Shown: positions 26,605-35,121 of the stretch, in pieces
Layout: each line of letters starts with the position of its first letter
Numbering within the stretch: position 1 is the first letter of the stretch
Source: G963663315 sp963663315
Lineage (GTDB): Bacteria; Pseudomonadota; Gammaproteobacteria; Arenicellales; Poriferihabitantaceae
Direction: 5' to 3'
Length of the DNA: 64,000 nt
NCBI GenBank assembly: GCA_963663315.1
Contig: OY760176.1
Location: forward strand, 1,736,001 to 1,800,000
Translations under genes and position numbers: made by a program
The notes under the pieces: model-generated
Seen by the model: only the letters and a program-made list of their open reading frames with translations
Told to the model about the DNA's origin: nothing
Database searches by the model: none

Positions 26605-27051
26605 ATGCAAGAATTCAGACGGATTTCGCAGATAATAAGTCATGTTTTGCCAAAAGGCGTTGATTCTCCGGCAGATGAAATCGATCAACAATCCCTGCTC
26701 GAATTCTGGCAGGAACATGTGGGTATCGCAGCCCCTCATACCAGACTTCTGTGGTACCGGTCCGGCCGTTTGGTGGTTTTTTGCGACAGCCCGGTCTGGA
26801 CAACGCAAATCAGGCACCAGACCCCTTCCCTGATTCGGCAGTTAAATGAATCGGGTTATAAAATTTCAAGTCTGGAGCCGAAAATGAAACCTGCAGGTTT
26901 CATTTTCGGCCAAAACGGCAGACCGGGGAAAAAAGCGAACCCTGTCTCCGCTCAAAATGCCAAAGCGATGAAAAGCGTTTCCGGGAAACTGACACACAAG
27001 GGATTGAGGGAGGCGCTTTACCGGCTTGCCAGCAAGTCAACCAGGCGATAG
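26605..27051 (+). CDS. dciA: DciA-type helicase loader (DUF721)
   Basis: A 148-residue protein of the DUF721 family. Family members load the replicative helicase DnaB in bacteria that lack DnaC. The core pattern is FWQEHVGIAAPHTRLLWYRSGRLVVFCDSPVWTTQI, with a hydrophobic helix and a basic C-terminus. The gene lies between lpxC and secA, a common position in gammaproteobacteria. A 34-bp perfect palindrome (26877-26910) lies within the reading frame and encodes EPKMKPAGFIFG, which may lie in a linker. The role in helicase loading is inferred from the family. Confidence 0.85.
   Translation: MQEFRRISQIISHVLPKGVDSPADEIDQQSLLEFWQEHVGIAAPHTRLLWYRSGRLVVFCDSPVWTTQIRHQTPSLIRQLNESGYKISSLEPKMKPAGFIFGQNGRPGKKANPVSAQNAKAMKSVSGKLTHKGLREALYRLASKSTRR
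26877..26910. repeat. Perfect 34-bp palindrome inside dciA
   Basis: From 26877 to 26910 the sequence is identical to its own reverse complement with no spacer. The left arm is GCCGAAAATGAAACCTG and the centre is CTGCAG. The palindrome stops at A (26876) opposite C (26911). It is read in frame and adds no stop codon. Confidence 0.9.
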
Positions 27052-27077
27052 CGCGTTACAGGCAAGGCGTCAATCAA

Positions 27078-27989
27078 TCAAACAGCGGCTGCAGGCTGGG
27101 CGAAAGGAACCGGGATATCGGCTTCATCTTCGAAGGTAACGATCTCCCATGCTGATATTGTTGCCGTGAGCTTGCGTAGCAGTTTGTTGTTCAGACTGTG
27201 CCCGGATTTATAGGCGCTGAATGCGCCAATCAATGGCGCCCCCAGAAGATACAAGTCGCCAATGCCATCAAGGATTTTGTGCTTGACGAATTCATCTTCG
27301 TAGCGCAATCCGTCATCATTGAGGATGTGAAATCCGTCCATTACGATGGCGTTGTCATAACTTCCCCCCTGTACCAATCCTGCCGCCCTCAACACCTCCA
27401 GTTCATCAATGAACCCGAAAGTTCTGGCTCGACTGATCTCCTTCACAAATGACGTTGTCGACAAATCGACGGTCGCCATTTGAATCGATTTCTGTAGTAT
27501 CGGATGATTGAAATCAATAGCGAATGAAACCTTGAATCCGTTGAATGGTTCTAATCGAGCCCATTTGTCACCCTCCTTGACACACACTGGTTTCTTGATT
27601 CGAATGAACCTCTTCGGCTTTTCCTGTTCCAGAATCCCGGCGGACTGCAACAGGAAAACAAAAGGGCCTGCACTGCCATCCATGATTGGAACTTCAGGTG
27701 CGCTCAACTCCACATACGCATTATCAATTCCCAATCCCGACAATGCGGACATTAAATGTTCTACCGTGGAAATCTTCACACCCTGTTTTCCCAGAGTCGT
27801 GGACAGCCGGGTATCACTGACATTTTCCGGGCGGGCCACGATACTGACAACTGGATCAAGATCGACCCGTCGGAATACTATCCCAGTGTCAGCAGGAGCA
27901 GGCTCAAGGGTCAGATAGACTTTCTCGCCGGTATGAAGACCTATGCCGGTAGCATGGATAACGTTTTTCAGGGTGCGTTGTCTGATCAT
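27078..27989 (-). CDS. lpxC: UDP-3-O-acyl-N-acetylglucosamine deacetylase
   Basis: LpxC is the zinc amidase that commits to lipid A synthesis, so the cell has an LPS outer membrane. The 303-residue protein has the zinc ligands His78 (VEHLMSAL), His237 and Asp241 (KHKILDGIGD), with Glu77 and His264 as catalytic residues, each one position off E. coli numbering. It is the last gene of the dcw region after ftsZ, separated from it by an unusual 378-base gap, and is convergent with dciA. Confidence 0.97.
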   Translation of the reverse strand: MIRQRTLKNVIHATGIGLHTGEKVYLTLEPAPADTGIVFRRVDLDPVVSIVARPENVSDTRLSTTLGKQGVKISTVEHLMSALSGLGIDNAYVELSAPEVPIMDGSAGPFVFLLQSAGILEQEKPKRFIRIKKPVCVKEGDKWARLEPFNGFKVSFAIDFNHPILQKSIQMATVDLSTTSFVKEISRARTFGFIDELEVLRAAGLVQGGSYDNAIVMDGFHILNDDGLRYEDEFVKHKILDGIGDLYLLGAPLIGAFSAYKSGHSLNNKLLRKLTATISAWEIVTFEDEADIPVPFAQPAAAV

Positions 27990-28091
27990 GTAATCACAGA
28001 TCCAATCAGTAAAGTATTTTCGGAACAGAGTTTCAAATGCTACACCATAACCGATTCAAATTGAACCTGTTTTTGGGAATTATAGTCTTCA

Positions 28092-28274
28092 TTACACAAA
28101 TTTAAGATCGGTCATCCATCTCTTGATATTCACCGCATCCGCCGTCGCGGAGACGTTGTAATCAGCGTTGGGCGTGATGGTCGCCGTCCAGGTGGCGGTG
28201 AAGGCCGCGCCCGTCCTGACCGATACGCCGGAGAGGGTGACGCCCGGCGCTGTCGTCGTTATGCCTCCGTTTTT
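28092..28274 (-). pseudogene. Adhesin-like Ig-domain remnant between lpxC and ftsZ
   Basis: A minus-strand frame of 60 codons between stop codons reads like one repeat of a large surface adhesin: GVTLSGVSVRTGAAFTATW, then PNADYNVSATADAV, ending KRWMTDLKFV. It has no start codon close to the beginning, and no ribosome site is visible. Bases 28141-28260 are 69% G+C by count, far above the AT-rich flanks. It is probably a decayed insertion or a dispersed repeat derived from such a gene. The rest of the 27990-28367 gap shows nothing recognisable. Confidence 0.6.
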
Positions 28275-28367
28275 TTAGTGGGCCGTCCGTGTTTTTTGGT
28301 ATGTTAAAATTTATTATTGGTCAGTTTTTTAATAAGTTGTATCCATAAGAACCTGGATCGTTTTCGG

Positions 28368-29525
28368 CTAATCCGCCTGTTTTCTAAGAAATGGAGGAAT
28401 GTCGTAATCATCTATATCCAACTGTACTTCGGCTGCCGCAGCATTGGCTCTGCCAAACCTTCTCGGTAAAAAATCACGGGGGTTGGAATTGGTGGCGGCT
28501 CTGGCTGGCAGAATCGGTGGAACGACCTGAACCGGGCTCTTTTCCACTTTGGGAGTCCCCTTGACTCGACTGCCGACAAGCCCGGTCGCCACCATGGTGA
28601 CTCTCAAATTACCCTGCATTTCAGAATCGAATGCCGTACCGATAACAACATTTGCGTCTGATGCCGCGTACTCATGAATTACGTTGCCCACCGCTTCAAA
28701 CTCACCAATCGTCAGGCTCGGTTCGGCAGTAATATTCACCAGTAAGCCTTTCGCACCTTTCAGGTTGACATCTTCAAGCAATGGGCTTGAAATGGCTTTT
28801 CTTGCCGCTTCTGAGGCCCGGTTTTCACCGGACATCGTAGATGAACCCATCATCGCCATACCCATTTCCGCCATGACTGCCCTGACATCTGCAAAGTCAA
28901 CGTTAATCATGCCCGGACGGGTAATCAGTTCAGATATACCCTGGACTGCATTGAACAGGATTTCATTGGCGTTTTTGAAAGCATCGATTAACGTAGCATC
29001 CTGTCCCATCACCGCCAGGACTTTCTCATTGGGAATGATAATCAGCGAATCCACAAAATCCTGGAGTGCCTCAATACCTGTATCCGCAATGACTTTCCGC
29101 TTGTTTCCTTCAAAAGGGAATGGGCGAGTCACTACTGCTACGGTAAGCACATTTTTATCGCGAGCAATCTCTGCAATAACCGGAGCCGCACCTGTTCCTG
29201 TCCCTCCGCCCATACCCGCAGTAATGAAAATCATATCAGCGCCTTCGATGACCTCACTGATACGATCACGGTCCTCCATCGCTGCCTGCCGCCCCACCTC
29301 CGGGTTCGCACCTGCGCCAAGACCCTTGGTCAGGTTTTCTCCCAGCCGAAGCACTGTATCGGCCTTTGACATCGATAACACCTGCTCATCTGTGTTGGCG
29401 CTGATGAACTGGACATCTTCGAGCCTGGACTCAATCATATGTTCGACAGCGTTGCCACCGCCGCCACCAACCCCGATGACCCTGATCACCGCCTGTCGAT
29501 TCATTGTATCTACCAATTCAAACAT
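28368..29525 (-). CDS. ftsZ: Cell division GTPase FtsZ
   Basis: FtsZ polymerises into the Z ring that organises division. The 385-residue protein has the tubulin signature GGGTGTGAAP (about 106-115), the nucleotide-binding GVGGGGGNAV near residue 18 and the T7 loop with NVDFADVRAVM. The C-terminal peptide ending YDIPPFLRKQAD is the FtsA/ZipA/MinC-binding tail. It is the last division gene of the cluster, 100 bases after ftsA. Confidence 0.98.
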   Translation of the reverse strand: MFELVDTMNRQAVIRVIGVGGGGGNAVEHMIESRLEDVQFISANTDEQVLSMSKADTVLRLGENLTKGLGAGANPEVGRQAAMEDRDRISEVIEGADMIFITAGMGGGTGTGAAPVIAEIARDKNVLTVAVVTRPFPFEGNKRKVIADTGIEALQDFVDSLIIIPNEKVLAVMGQDATLIDAFKNANEILFNAVQGISELITRPGMINVDFADVRAVMAEMGMAMMGSSTMSGENRASEAARKAISSPLLEDVNLKGAKGLLVNITAEPSLTIGEFEAVGNVIHEYAASDANVVIGTAFDSEMQGNLRVTMVATGLVGSRVKGTPKVEKSPVQVVPPILPARAATNSNPRDFLPRRFGRANAAAAEVQLDIDDYDIPPFLRKQAD

Positions 29526-29625
29526 TGGGTTCCTCCTCGTGTGTGAAAGAATTAAGAGTTGAGTTGTTTGATGTGCTCAACTCCAGAAATTGTTGTCTGT
29601 TCATCGAATTACTATCTGTTTATTG

Positions 29626-30858
29626 TCAAAAACTCTCCATTGCCCATTTCTTCAACCTTTCGAACATGGAAGCAACCGGCTTGGTCTGCGGGCTTTTTTC
29701 TCCAATCCCGGCTTTATTCGAATAACCAAATTGAACCAGCCCGATTGCTGTGGAATAAATTGGGTTTCGAATCATTTCATGATGCTTGCCTTCATAGTTT
29801 GACAGTCCCTGACGGACCGGCAGATGAAAGATTTCCTCGGCCAGGTGAACGATGCCTTCCAACCTCGATGTCCCCCCTGTGATTACTATTCCCGAACCGA
29901 TCAAGCCTTCGAACCCGCTTTTGCGAATTTCCGCCTGAACCAGAAGCAGGAGTTCTTCGATTCGTTGCTCGATAATGTCGGCCAGACTTCTTCTGGACAA
30001 GGTTCTCGGCGGTCGTCCCCCCATACTTGGAGTGTCGATGGTCTGATCCTCCTCTACCAGTTGTACAAGGGTACAGCCGTATTTCATCTTGATTTCCTCT
30101 GCAGCCTGAGTCGGGGTGTGGAACGCTATCGCAATGTCATTTGTCACCTGATTGCCTGCAATCGGAATCACTGCGGTATGATGAATTGCGCCTTCGTGAA
30201 AAATCGCGATATCCGTCGTTCCACCACCAATATCGACCATGCAAACCCCTAACTCCCTTTCATCTTCAGTGAGAACCGTCTCACCGGACGCGACTGGCTC
30301 GAGGATGATGTCATCCACTTCAAGGCCACATCTTCGAACACACTTTTCGATATTCTGCACTGCGCTGGTTGCGCCGGTAATTATGTGCACCCTGACCTCC
30401 ATCCGAACGCCACACATTCCGACCGGTTTCCGAATGCCATCCTGTCCATCGATTACATAATCCTGGGGCAGAACATGAAGAATCTGTTGACCATTGGGAA
30501 TGGCCATCGCCTTGGCAGCATCTATGACCCTTTCTATATCTCCCCCTGTGACCTCGTTGTCCCTTATGGCCACTACACCATGGGAATTGATGCTGCTGAT
30601 ATGGGCGCCTGCAATCCCGGCATAGGCAGAATAAATCTGACAGTTCGCCATTGCTTCCGCATCTTCAACAGCGCCTTGAATTGAATGGACTGTAGATTCA
30701 ATATCAGCGACAACACCTTTACGTAATCCAGACGCCGGTTGATGACCAATACCGATCACATTCATTTCGCCTCCCTGACCCACCTCGGCCACGACCATCA
30801 AGACTTTCGAGGTTCCGATATCGAGGCCAACCACCAGACTGTTTGCTTTTTTCGTCAT
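29626..30858 (-). CDS. ftsA: Cell division protein FtsA
   Basis: FtsA is an actin-like ATPase that tethers FtsZ to the membrane and recruits later divisome proteins. The 410-residue protein has the phosphate-binding loop GLDIGTSKV near the start and the second, MVDIGGGTTDIA. It ends with an amphipathic helix (MFERLKKWAMESF) that is the membrane-targeting sequence. Its start overlaps the stop of ftsQ by four bases, so the two are co-translated. Confidence 0.97.
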   Translation of the reverse strand: MTKKANSLVVGLDIGTSKVLMVVAEVGQGGEMNVIGIGHQPASGLRKGVVADIESTVHSIQGAVEDAEAMANCQIYSAYAGIAGAHISSINSHGVVAIRDNEVTGGDIERVIDAAKAMAIPNGQQILHVLPQDYVIDGQDGIRKPVGMCGVRMEVRVHIITGATSAVQNIEKCVRRCGLEVDDIILEPVASGETVLTEDERELGVCMVDIGGGTTDIAIFHEGAIHHTAVIPIAGNQVTNDIAIAFHTPTQAAEEIKMKYGCTLVQLVEEDQTIDTPSMGGRPPRTLSRRSLADIIEQRIEELLLLVQAEIRKSGFEGLIGSGIVITGGTSRLEGIVHLAEEIFHLPVRQGLSNYEGKHHEMIRNPIYSTAIGLVQFGYSNKAGIGEKSPQTKPVASMFERLKKWAMESF

Positions 30859-31739
30859 AGCTGCGTGGTCTCCGGCTCAAATTTAATCCGGGACTCTGCC
30901 CCGGGTTCACGCCAACTGATGGTGAAACCGTTCGGATAACGCAAATCCACGTATTCCATTTCCAGGAACCGCGCCAAAAATTGCTGGTCAAGGGCATCCA
31001 GGAATCTCCGGACCCGCATGCCGGAGTTTTCCAACTCGACAATCATGGTCACATTTAAATCAGTGTCGGCCATTTGACCATCTGGATTATATAAATCGCT
31101 TTGCAATCCAAGGGCGCCCAGACTTATCCCGAATTCAAGCAGGCCGGTTGAACTCAGACTCAGTTCATCAAGTGATAATCCGATTGATGCAAACTTTTCT
31201 GACCATTGTTGAAAAGTCTTCCAGACGACATCAATTTGAACTTCGTGTCCATTCAATTGCACCAGGTCGCTATAATCCGATTTGTCATTGGCCTGCAACA
31301 GAACCGGTTCGCCTGCAAAACTCAGCCATTTGTCTGTACCCCAACGAGCGACAAGCTTGGCCTCGACCACATTGATTATAATGGTCGACGGCCACTGACG
31401 ACGAAGTGAAGCTGACAATACCCAGGGCAGTTGCTCGACTTCGCTTTCCAGCCGCTCAAGACTGATCGAGAAGAAATTCCCATCGAGGGCATTTTGAACC
31501 ACATTTTTCACCTGCTCATCACCCAGATCCCCGGATTCACCATGTACCACGATTTCTTCGATTTGAAATTTGTCAGGCTGAAGCAGCCAGTCGGCGACGA
31601 ACAAAATCAACAACAAGGCCAGTAACGAACGGCCAAGCAGAACTTCCCATCCTGAAACATCCGATGAACCCCGATTCTGGTCATCAACCACCGCTTCGCC
31701 GAGAATGGCGTTGTCAGGAATAGTCGGTGCGAGCGTCAT
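30855..31739 (-). CDS. ftsQ: Cell division protein FtsQ
   Basis: FtsQ is a bitopic membrane protein that links cytoplasmic and periplasmic divisome parts. One transmembrane helix (LLALLLILFVADWLL) is followed by a POTRA domain (VVHGESGDLGDEQV) and the FtsQ beta domain. The ATG at 31739 overlaps the murB stop by 4 bases. A longer frame from 31787 lies inside murB. The gene for D-Ala-D-Ala ligase (ddl), usually just upstream, is not here. Confidence 0.92.
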   Translation of the reverse strand: MTLAPTIPDNAILGEAVVDDQNRGSSDVSGWEVLLGRSLLALLLILFVADWLLQPDKFQIEEIVVHGESGDLGDEQVKNVVQNALDGNFFSISLERLESEVEQLPWVLSASLRRQWPSTIIINVVEAKLVARWGTDKWLSFAGEPVLLQANDKSDYSDLVQLNGHEVQIDVVWKTFQQWSEKFASIGLSLDELSLSSTGLLEFGISLGALGLQSDLYNPDGQMADTDLNVTMIVELENSGMRVRRFLDALDQQFLARFLEMEYVDLRYPNGFTISWREPGAESRIKFEPETTQL

Positions 31740-32656
31740 TTTCCCCTGCCCATAATGCGGACTTCGAGCTGTAATTCGATGCCGCAATTTTTCTTTACTT
31801 CGTCGCGTGCATGGCAGATTAGATGCTCAATGTCTGTAGAACTTGCGCTTCCGTCATTGATGATGAAGTTTGCATGGAGTTCAGAAATACTTGCTCCGCC
31901 AATTGCACAACCTTTCAATCCCGCCTGTTCAATCAATTTTGCTGCGAAATCTCCGTCAGGATTTCTGAATACCGATCCCGCATTGGCGCTTTGAACAGGC
32001 TGGGACCTGTTTCTATTGATCAACAGATTGCGCATGGTAGCCTTACTGTCAAACTCCACTCCTGCCTGTTGCAGCTTCAGTATTGCGCCCAGTATCCAGC
32101 GGTCATCCGGAAGCTCGACATGACGATATCCATACCTGACCCTGGATCGATCCACGCACATCAGGTTACCGCAACGGTCAATGCATTCGACCTGCTCAAC
32201 CCATTCCCAGGTTTCCCCACCGAAAGCGCCTGCATTCATGGCCAGTGCACCACCAAAGGACCCCGGTATTCCGGCCAGAAATTCAACACCGCTCAAATTA
32301 TTTCGTGCAGTCGTTCTCGCCACCCTGGCACACGACACACCTGATTCAACGTACACCCGATCTGATGGCATCATCTCAATCCCGTTCAAACCTTTTGAAG
32401 TGCATATAACGATGCCTTCCACCCCACCATCGCGAATCAACAGGTTGCTGCCCAGTCCAATCCAGTGGATCTGCATTTCTTCAGGCAACCGCTTGAGCAG
32501 ACTGACCAGATCCTGCTTATCTGCCGGAGAATAGAAATAATCGGCGATCCCTCCTGTTCGCCAACTGGTGTGTTTTGACATTGGCTCATTAACCCGTAAT
32601 TGCCCTCTTGCGTCTTGCAAACATCGGGGTATGAGATTGATAACCTCAGCTACCAT
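31736..32656 (-). CDS. murB: UDP-N-acetylenolpyruvoylglucosamine reductase
   Basis: MurB reduces the enolpyruvyl group made by MurA, giving UDP-MurNAc, and uses FAD. The motifs SWRTGGIADYF, IPGSFGGALAMNAGA and GSVFRNP are visible. The C-terminal ending (ELHANFIIN, LQLEVRIMG) resembles type II MurB of Bacillus rather than the type I E. coli enzyme. A strong ribosome site GGAGG lies 6 bases before the ATG at 32656, which rules out the longer frame from 32716 inside murC. It overlaps murC by 11 bases and ftsQ by four. Confidence 0.95.
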   Translation of the reverse strand: MVAEVINLIPRCLQDARGQLRVNEPMSKHTSWRTGGIADYFYSPADKQDLVSLLKRLPEEMQIHWIGLGSNLLIRDGGVEGIVICTSKGLNGIEMMPSDRVYVESGVSCARVARTTARNNLSGVEFLAGIPGSFGGALAMNAGAFGGETWEWVEQVECIDRCGNLMCVDRSRVRYGYRHVELPDDRWILGAILKLQQAGVEFDSKATMRNLLINRNRSQPVQSANAGSVFRNPDGDFAAKLIEQAGLKGCAIGGASISELHANFIINDGSASSTDIEHLICHARDEVKKNCGIELQLEVRIMGRGK

Positions 32657-34058
32657 TGATGACCTCCATTTGATCCGCTTGCAGTTGCAATGCCAGATTA
32701 TGGGCGAACCGGCCAATATCTCCGGCCCCCAATGTCAGGAGAATGTCATTGGTTTGTACCAGGCCTGGCAAAATCCCGTTCAGGGTTTCCAGAGATTCAG
32801 TGAAAACAGCCTCACCGCCCCGTTTCCTTATGGCTCGACACAGGGAACGGCCATCGCTCCCGACAATCGGTTGCTCACCTGCAGGGTAGACTTCTGTAAC
32901 AACAAGATTTTCAACTCTCGCCAGCAACTGCACAAAATCGTCGAATAAAGCCCGGGTACGGGTAAATCGATGAGGTTGGAACACGGCCAGGATTTTTCGC
33001 CCGGGGTAGCAATCCTGGCACGCTTTCAGAGTCGCCGCCATTGCCGTCGGATGATGGGCATAGTCATCCACCATCTCGACAAAATGCGACCCGAGTTTGA
33101 CGACACCCAACTGCTGGAAGCGACGCCCGATTCCCTGGAACCCGGATAAGGACCCTCTGATCGATTCCGTTGACAGTCCGAGTTTATATGCTATCGCAAT
33201 TGCAGCCAGCGCATTTTGAACATTGTGAACCCCTGGCATTGCAACCCTGAATTCCCCGATCGACTCACCATAACGCACTACGCTGAATGAACTGTGTCGA
33301 CCATTCTGGGAAATTCCGGTTGCCTGATAGTCAACATCATCGGTCAGTCCGTAGCTTTCAAAAGGCTTTCTCAACCGGCCTGCGATTTCCCTGACACCCG
33401 GATCGTCAAAGCACAAAATCGCCAGACCGTAGAACGGCAGATTATGGAGAAAATCCAGATAGGCCTGTTTCAGTTGATTGAAATCATCGTTATAGGTCTC
33501 CATGTGGTCCCTGTCGATATTGGTCACTACCGCCATTTGAGGTTGCAAATGCAAAAATGAGGCATCGCTTTCATCCGCTTCGGCCACCATGTACTCTCCC
33601 TTGCCCAGTCTGGCATTGCTGTGCATACTGTTGACCACACCGCCCACAATCAAAGTCGGGTCGATCCCGGCTCCTGCCAGAACAGCCCCGACCAGACTGG
33701 TTGTAGTGGTCTTTCCATGGGTGCCGGCAATCGCGATTCCTTTCCTGAATCGCATCAACTCTCCCAGCATTTCGGCTCGCGGCACAAGCGGCACTTTTTT
33801 CATTAACGCTGCCTGAACCTCGCTATTGGTCTTCTCAAGTGCACTTGAGTACACCACCGCATCGGCGCCCTCTATATTGGACGCATCATGACCGATGTAT
33901 ATCTTCGCACCCGCATTTTCGAGTCGATCAATAATCTTCGTTCTGGAAATATCCGAGCCTGAAATCTGGAAACCCAGATCGAGCAAAACTTCGGCAATTC
34001 CGCTCATGCCAATTCCGCCAATTCCGGCAAAATGAATATGCCTTACGAATTCACGCAT
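32646..34058 (-). CDS. murC: UDP-N-acetylmuramate--L-alanine ligase
   Basis: MurC adds L-alanine to UDP-MurNAc. The ATP-binding loop is GTHGKTTTTS. The MurC-specific opening is HIHFAGIGGIGMSGIAE. A strong ribosome site GGAGG sits 6 bases before the ATG at 34058, so the longer frame from 34127 is not used. The protein of about 470 residues is normal. It overlaps the murG stop by eight bases. Confidence 0.97.
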   Translation of the reverse strand: MREFVRHIHFAGIGGIGMSGIAEVLLDLGFQISGSDISRTKIIDRLENAGAKIYIGHDASNIEGADAVVYSSALEKTNSEVQAALMKKVPLVPRAEMLGELMRFRKGIAIAGTHGKTTTTSLVGAVLAGAGIDPTLIVGGVVNSMHSNARLGKGEYMVAEADESDASFLHLQPQMAVVTNIDRDHMETYNDDFNQLKQAYLDFLHNLPFYGLAILCFDDPGVREIAGRLRKPFESYGLTDDVDYQATGISQNGRHSSFSVVRYGESIGEFRVAMPGVHNVQNALAAIAIAYKLGLSTESIRGSLSGFQGIGRRFQQLGVVKLGSHFVEMVDDYAHHPTAMAATLKACQDCYPGRKILAVFQPHRFTRTRALFDDFVQLLARVENLVVTEVYPAGEQPIVGSDGRSLCRAIRKRGGEAVFTESLETLNGILPGLVQTNDILLTLGAGDIGRFAHNLALQLQADQMEVINGS

Positions 34059-35121
34059 GTAGCGCCTCCATGCATCTGCTGGCCACATCCTGTGTCGCTC
34101 GGGGTTTTGACAATCTCCTTGCCGCATTTCCCATCGCCACCAGCTTGCTATGGTCCCGTTCCAGGTCAGACAGAATTTCCAGCCATTCGCCCTCGACGAA
34201 TGACTCCTCCCGGACCACGAATGCAGCGTTGTTTCTGACCAGAAAATCTGCGTTCACAGCCTGATGATCACTCACTGCATGGGGATATGGTACAAAAATC
34301 GCCACCACGCCGGCACAACAAATCTCTGAGACCGTCATCGCCCCCGAGCGGCAAATTATAATGTCGCACCATTCGTAAGCCATTGCCATATCATTGATAA
34401 ACGGGTCAACCCGGCAGCCGATTCCTGCCTTCAGATAGGCCTTGCTTACCTCTCCGGTTGCCTGCTGCCCGCTTTGGTGCCAGATATCGAGTTCGGGTAA
34501 CCGGCCGGACTTCAGTAACCCCGGTAATTCCTGATTGAAGACATACGCCCCCTGACTACCGCCGGTCACCAGTATTCTCAAGGCCCCGGTCCGATTAGCC
34601 AATCTTTGTTCAGGCGCCGGAATTTCAGTAATGTCCTGTCTCACCGGATTGCCTACCCAGGTAAAATTCTTGATACCCTGTGCCTGAGGAAACCCGGTCA
34701 GCACACTTTGACTGAAACGCGCGAGCCAGCGATTGGTCAACCCTGCCACCATGTTCTGTTCGTGGAGCAGCACTGGCAGCCTCAATGCTGCAGCAGTCAA
34801 CCCGCCTGGACCCGATACAAATCCACCCATGCCCAGTACGGCTTCGGGTTTGTATTTTCTGATTAATCTGAATGTCTGTGCCATCGCCTTGATCAACAAC
34901 AAAAGCACCATTGTTTTTCGTAATAACCCACCGCTTCGCAGACCCTTGATGTCAATCGAATCAAACGCAATACCGGATTCGGGAACCATTCGCGCTTCTA
35001 TTCCCTGAGAGGTGCCAATCCAATTGATATCGACACCTTTATCGATCAATGCTTTCGCAACCGCCAGTGCGGGCATTACATGCCCGCCTGTCCCCCCTGC
35101 CATGATCATCATCCTGGTCAT
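34051..35121 (-). CDS. murG: UDP-GlcNAc--undecaprenyl-PP-MurNAc-pentapeptide transferase
   Basis: MurG is the inner-face glycosyltransferase that turns lipid I into lipid II. The 356-residue protein has the N-terminal GGTGGH loop (MAGGTGGHVMPAL), the EQNMVAGLTNR motif and the C-terminal donor site including ICRSGAMTVSE. It overlaps ftsW by four bases at its start (ATGA). Confidence 0.97.
   Translation of the reverse strand: MTRMMIMAGGTGGHVMPALAVAKALIDKGVDINWIGTSQGIEARMVPESGIAFDSIDIKGLRSGGLLRKTMVLLLLIKAMAQTFRLIRKYKPEAVLGMGGFVSGPGGLTAAALRLPVLLHEQNMVAGLTNRWLARFSQSVLTGFPQAQGIKNFTWVGNPVRQDITEIPAPEQRLANRTGALRILVTGGSQGAYVFNQELPGLLKSGRLPELDIWHQSGQQATGEVSKAYLKAGIGCRVDPFINDMAMAYEWCDIIICRSGAMTVSEICCAGVVAIFVPYPHAVSDHQAVNADFLVRNNAAFVVREESFVEGEWLEILSDLERDHSKLVAMGNAARRLSKPRATQDVASRCMEALHA

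Noticed and set aside
28684..29562. A 292-codon open frame on the plus strand opposite ftsZ
   Set aside because: It mirrors the well-supported ftsZ gene, is rich in Ser, Pro and Ile in the manner of an antisense shadow, and shows no domain.
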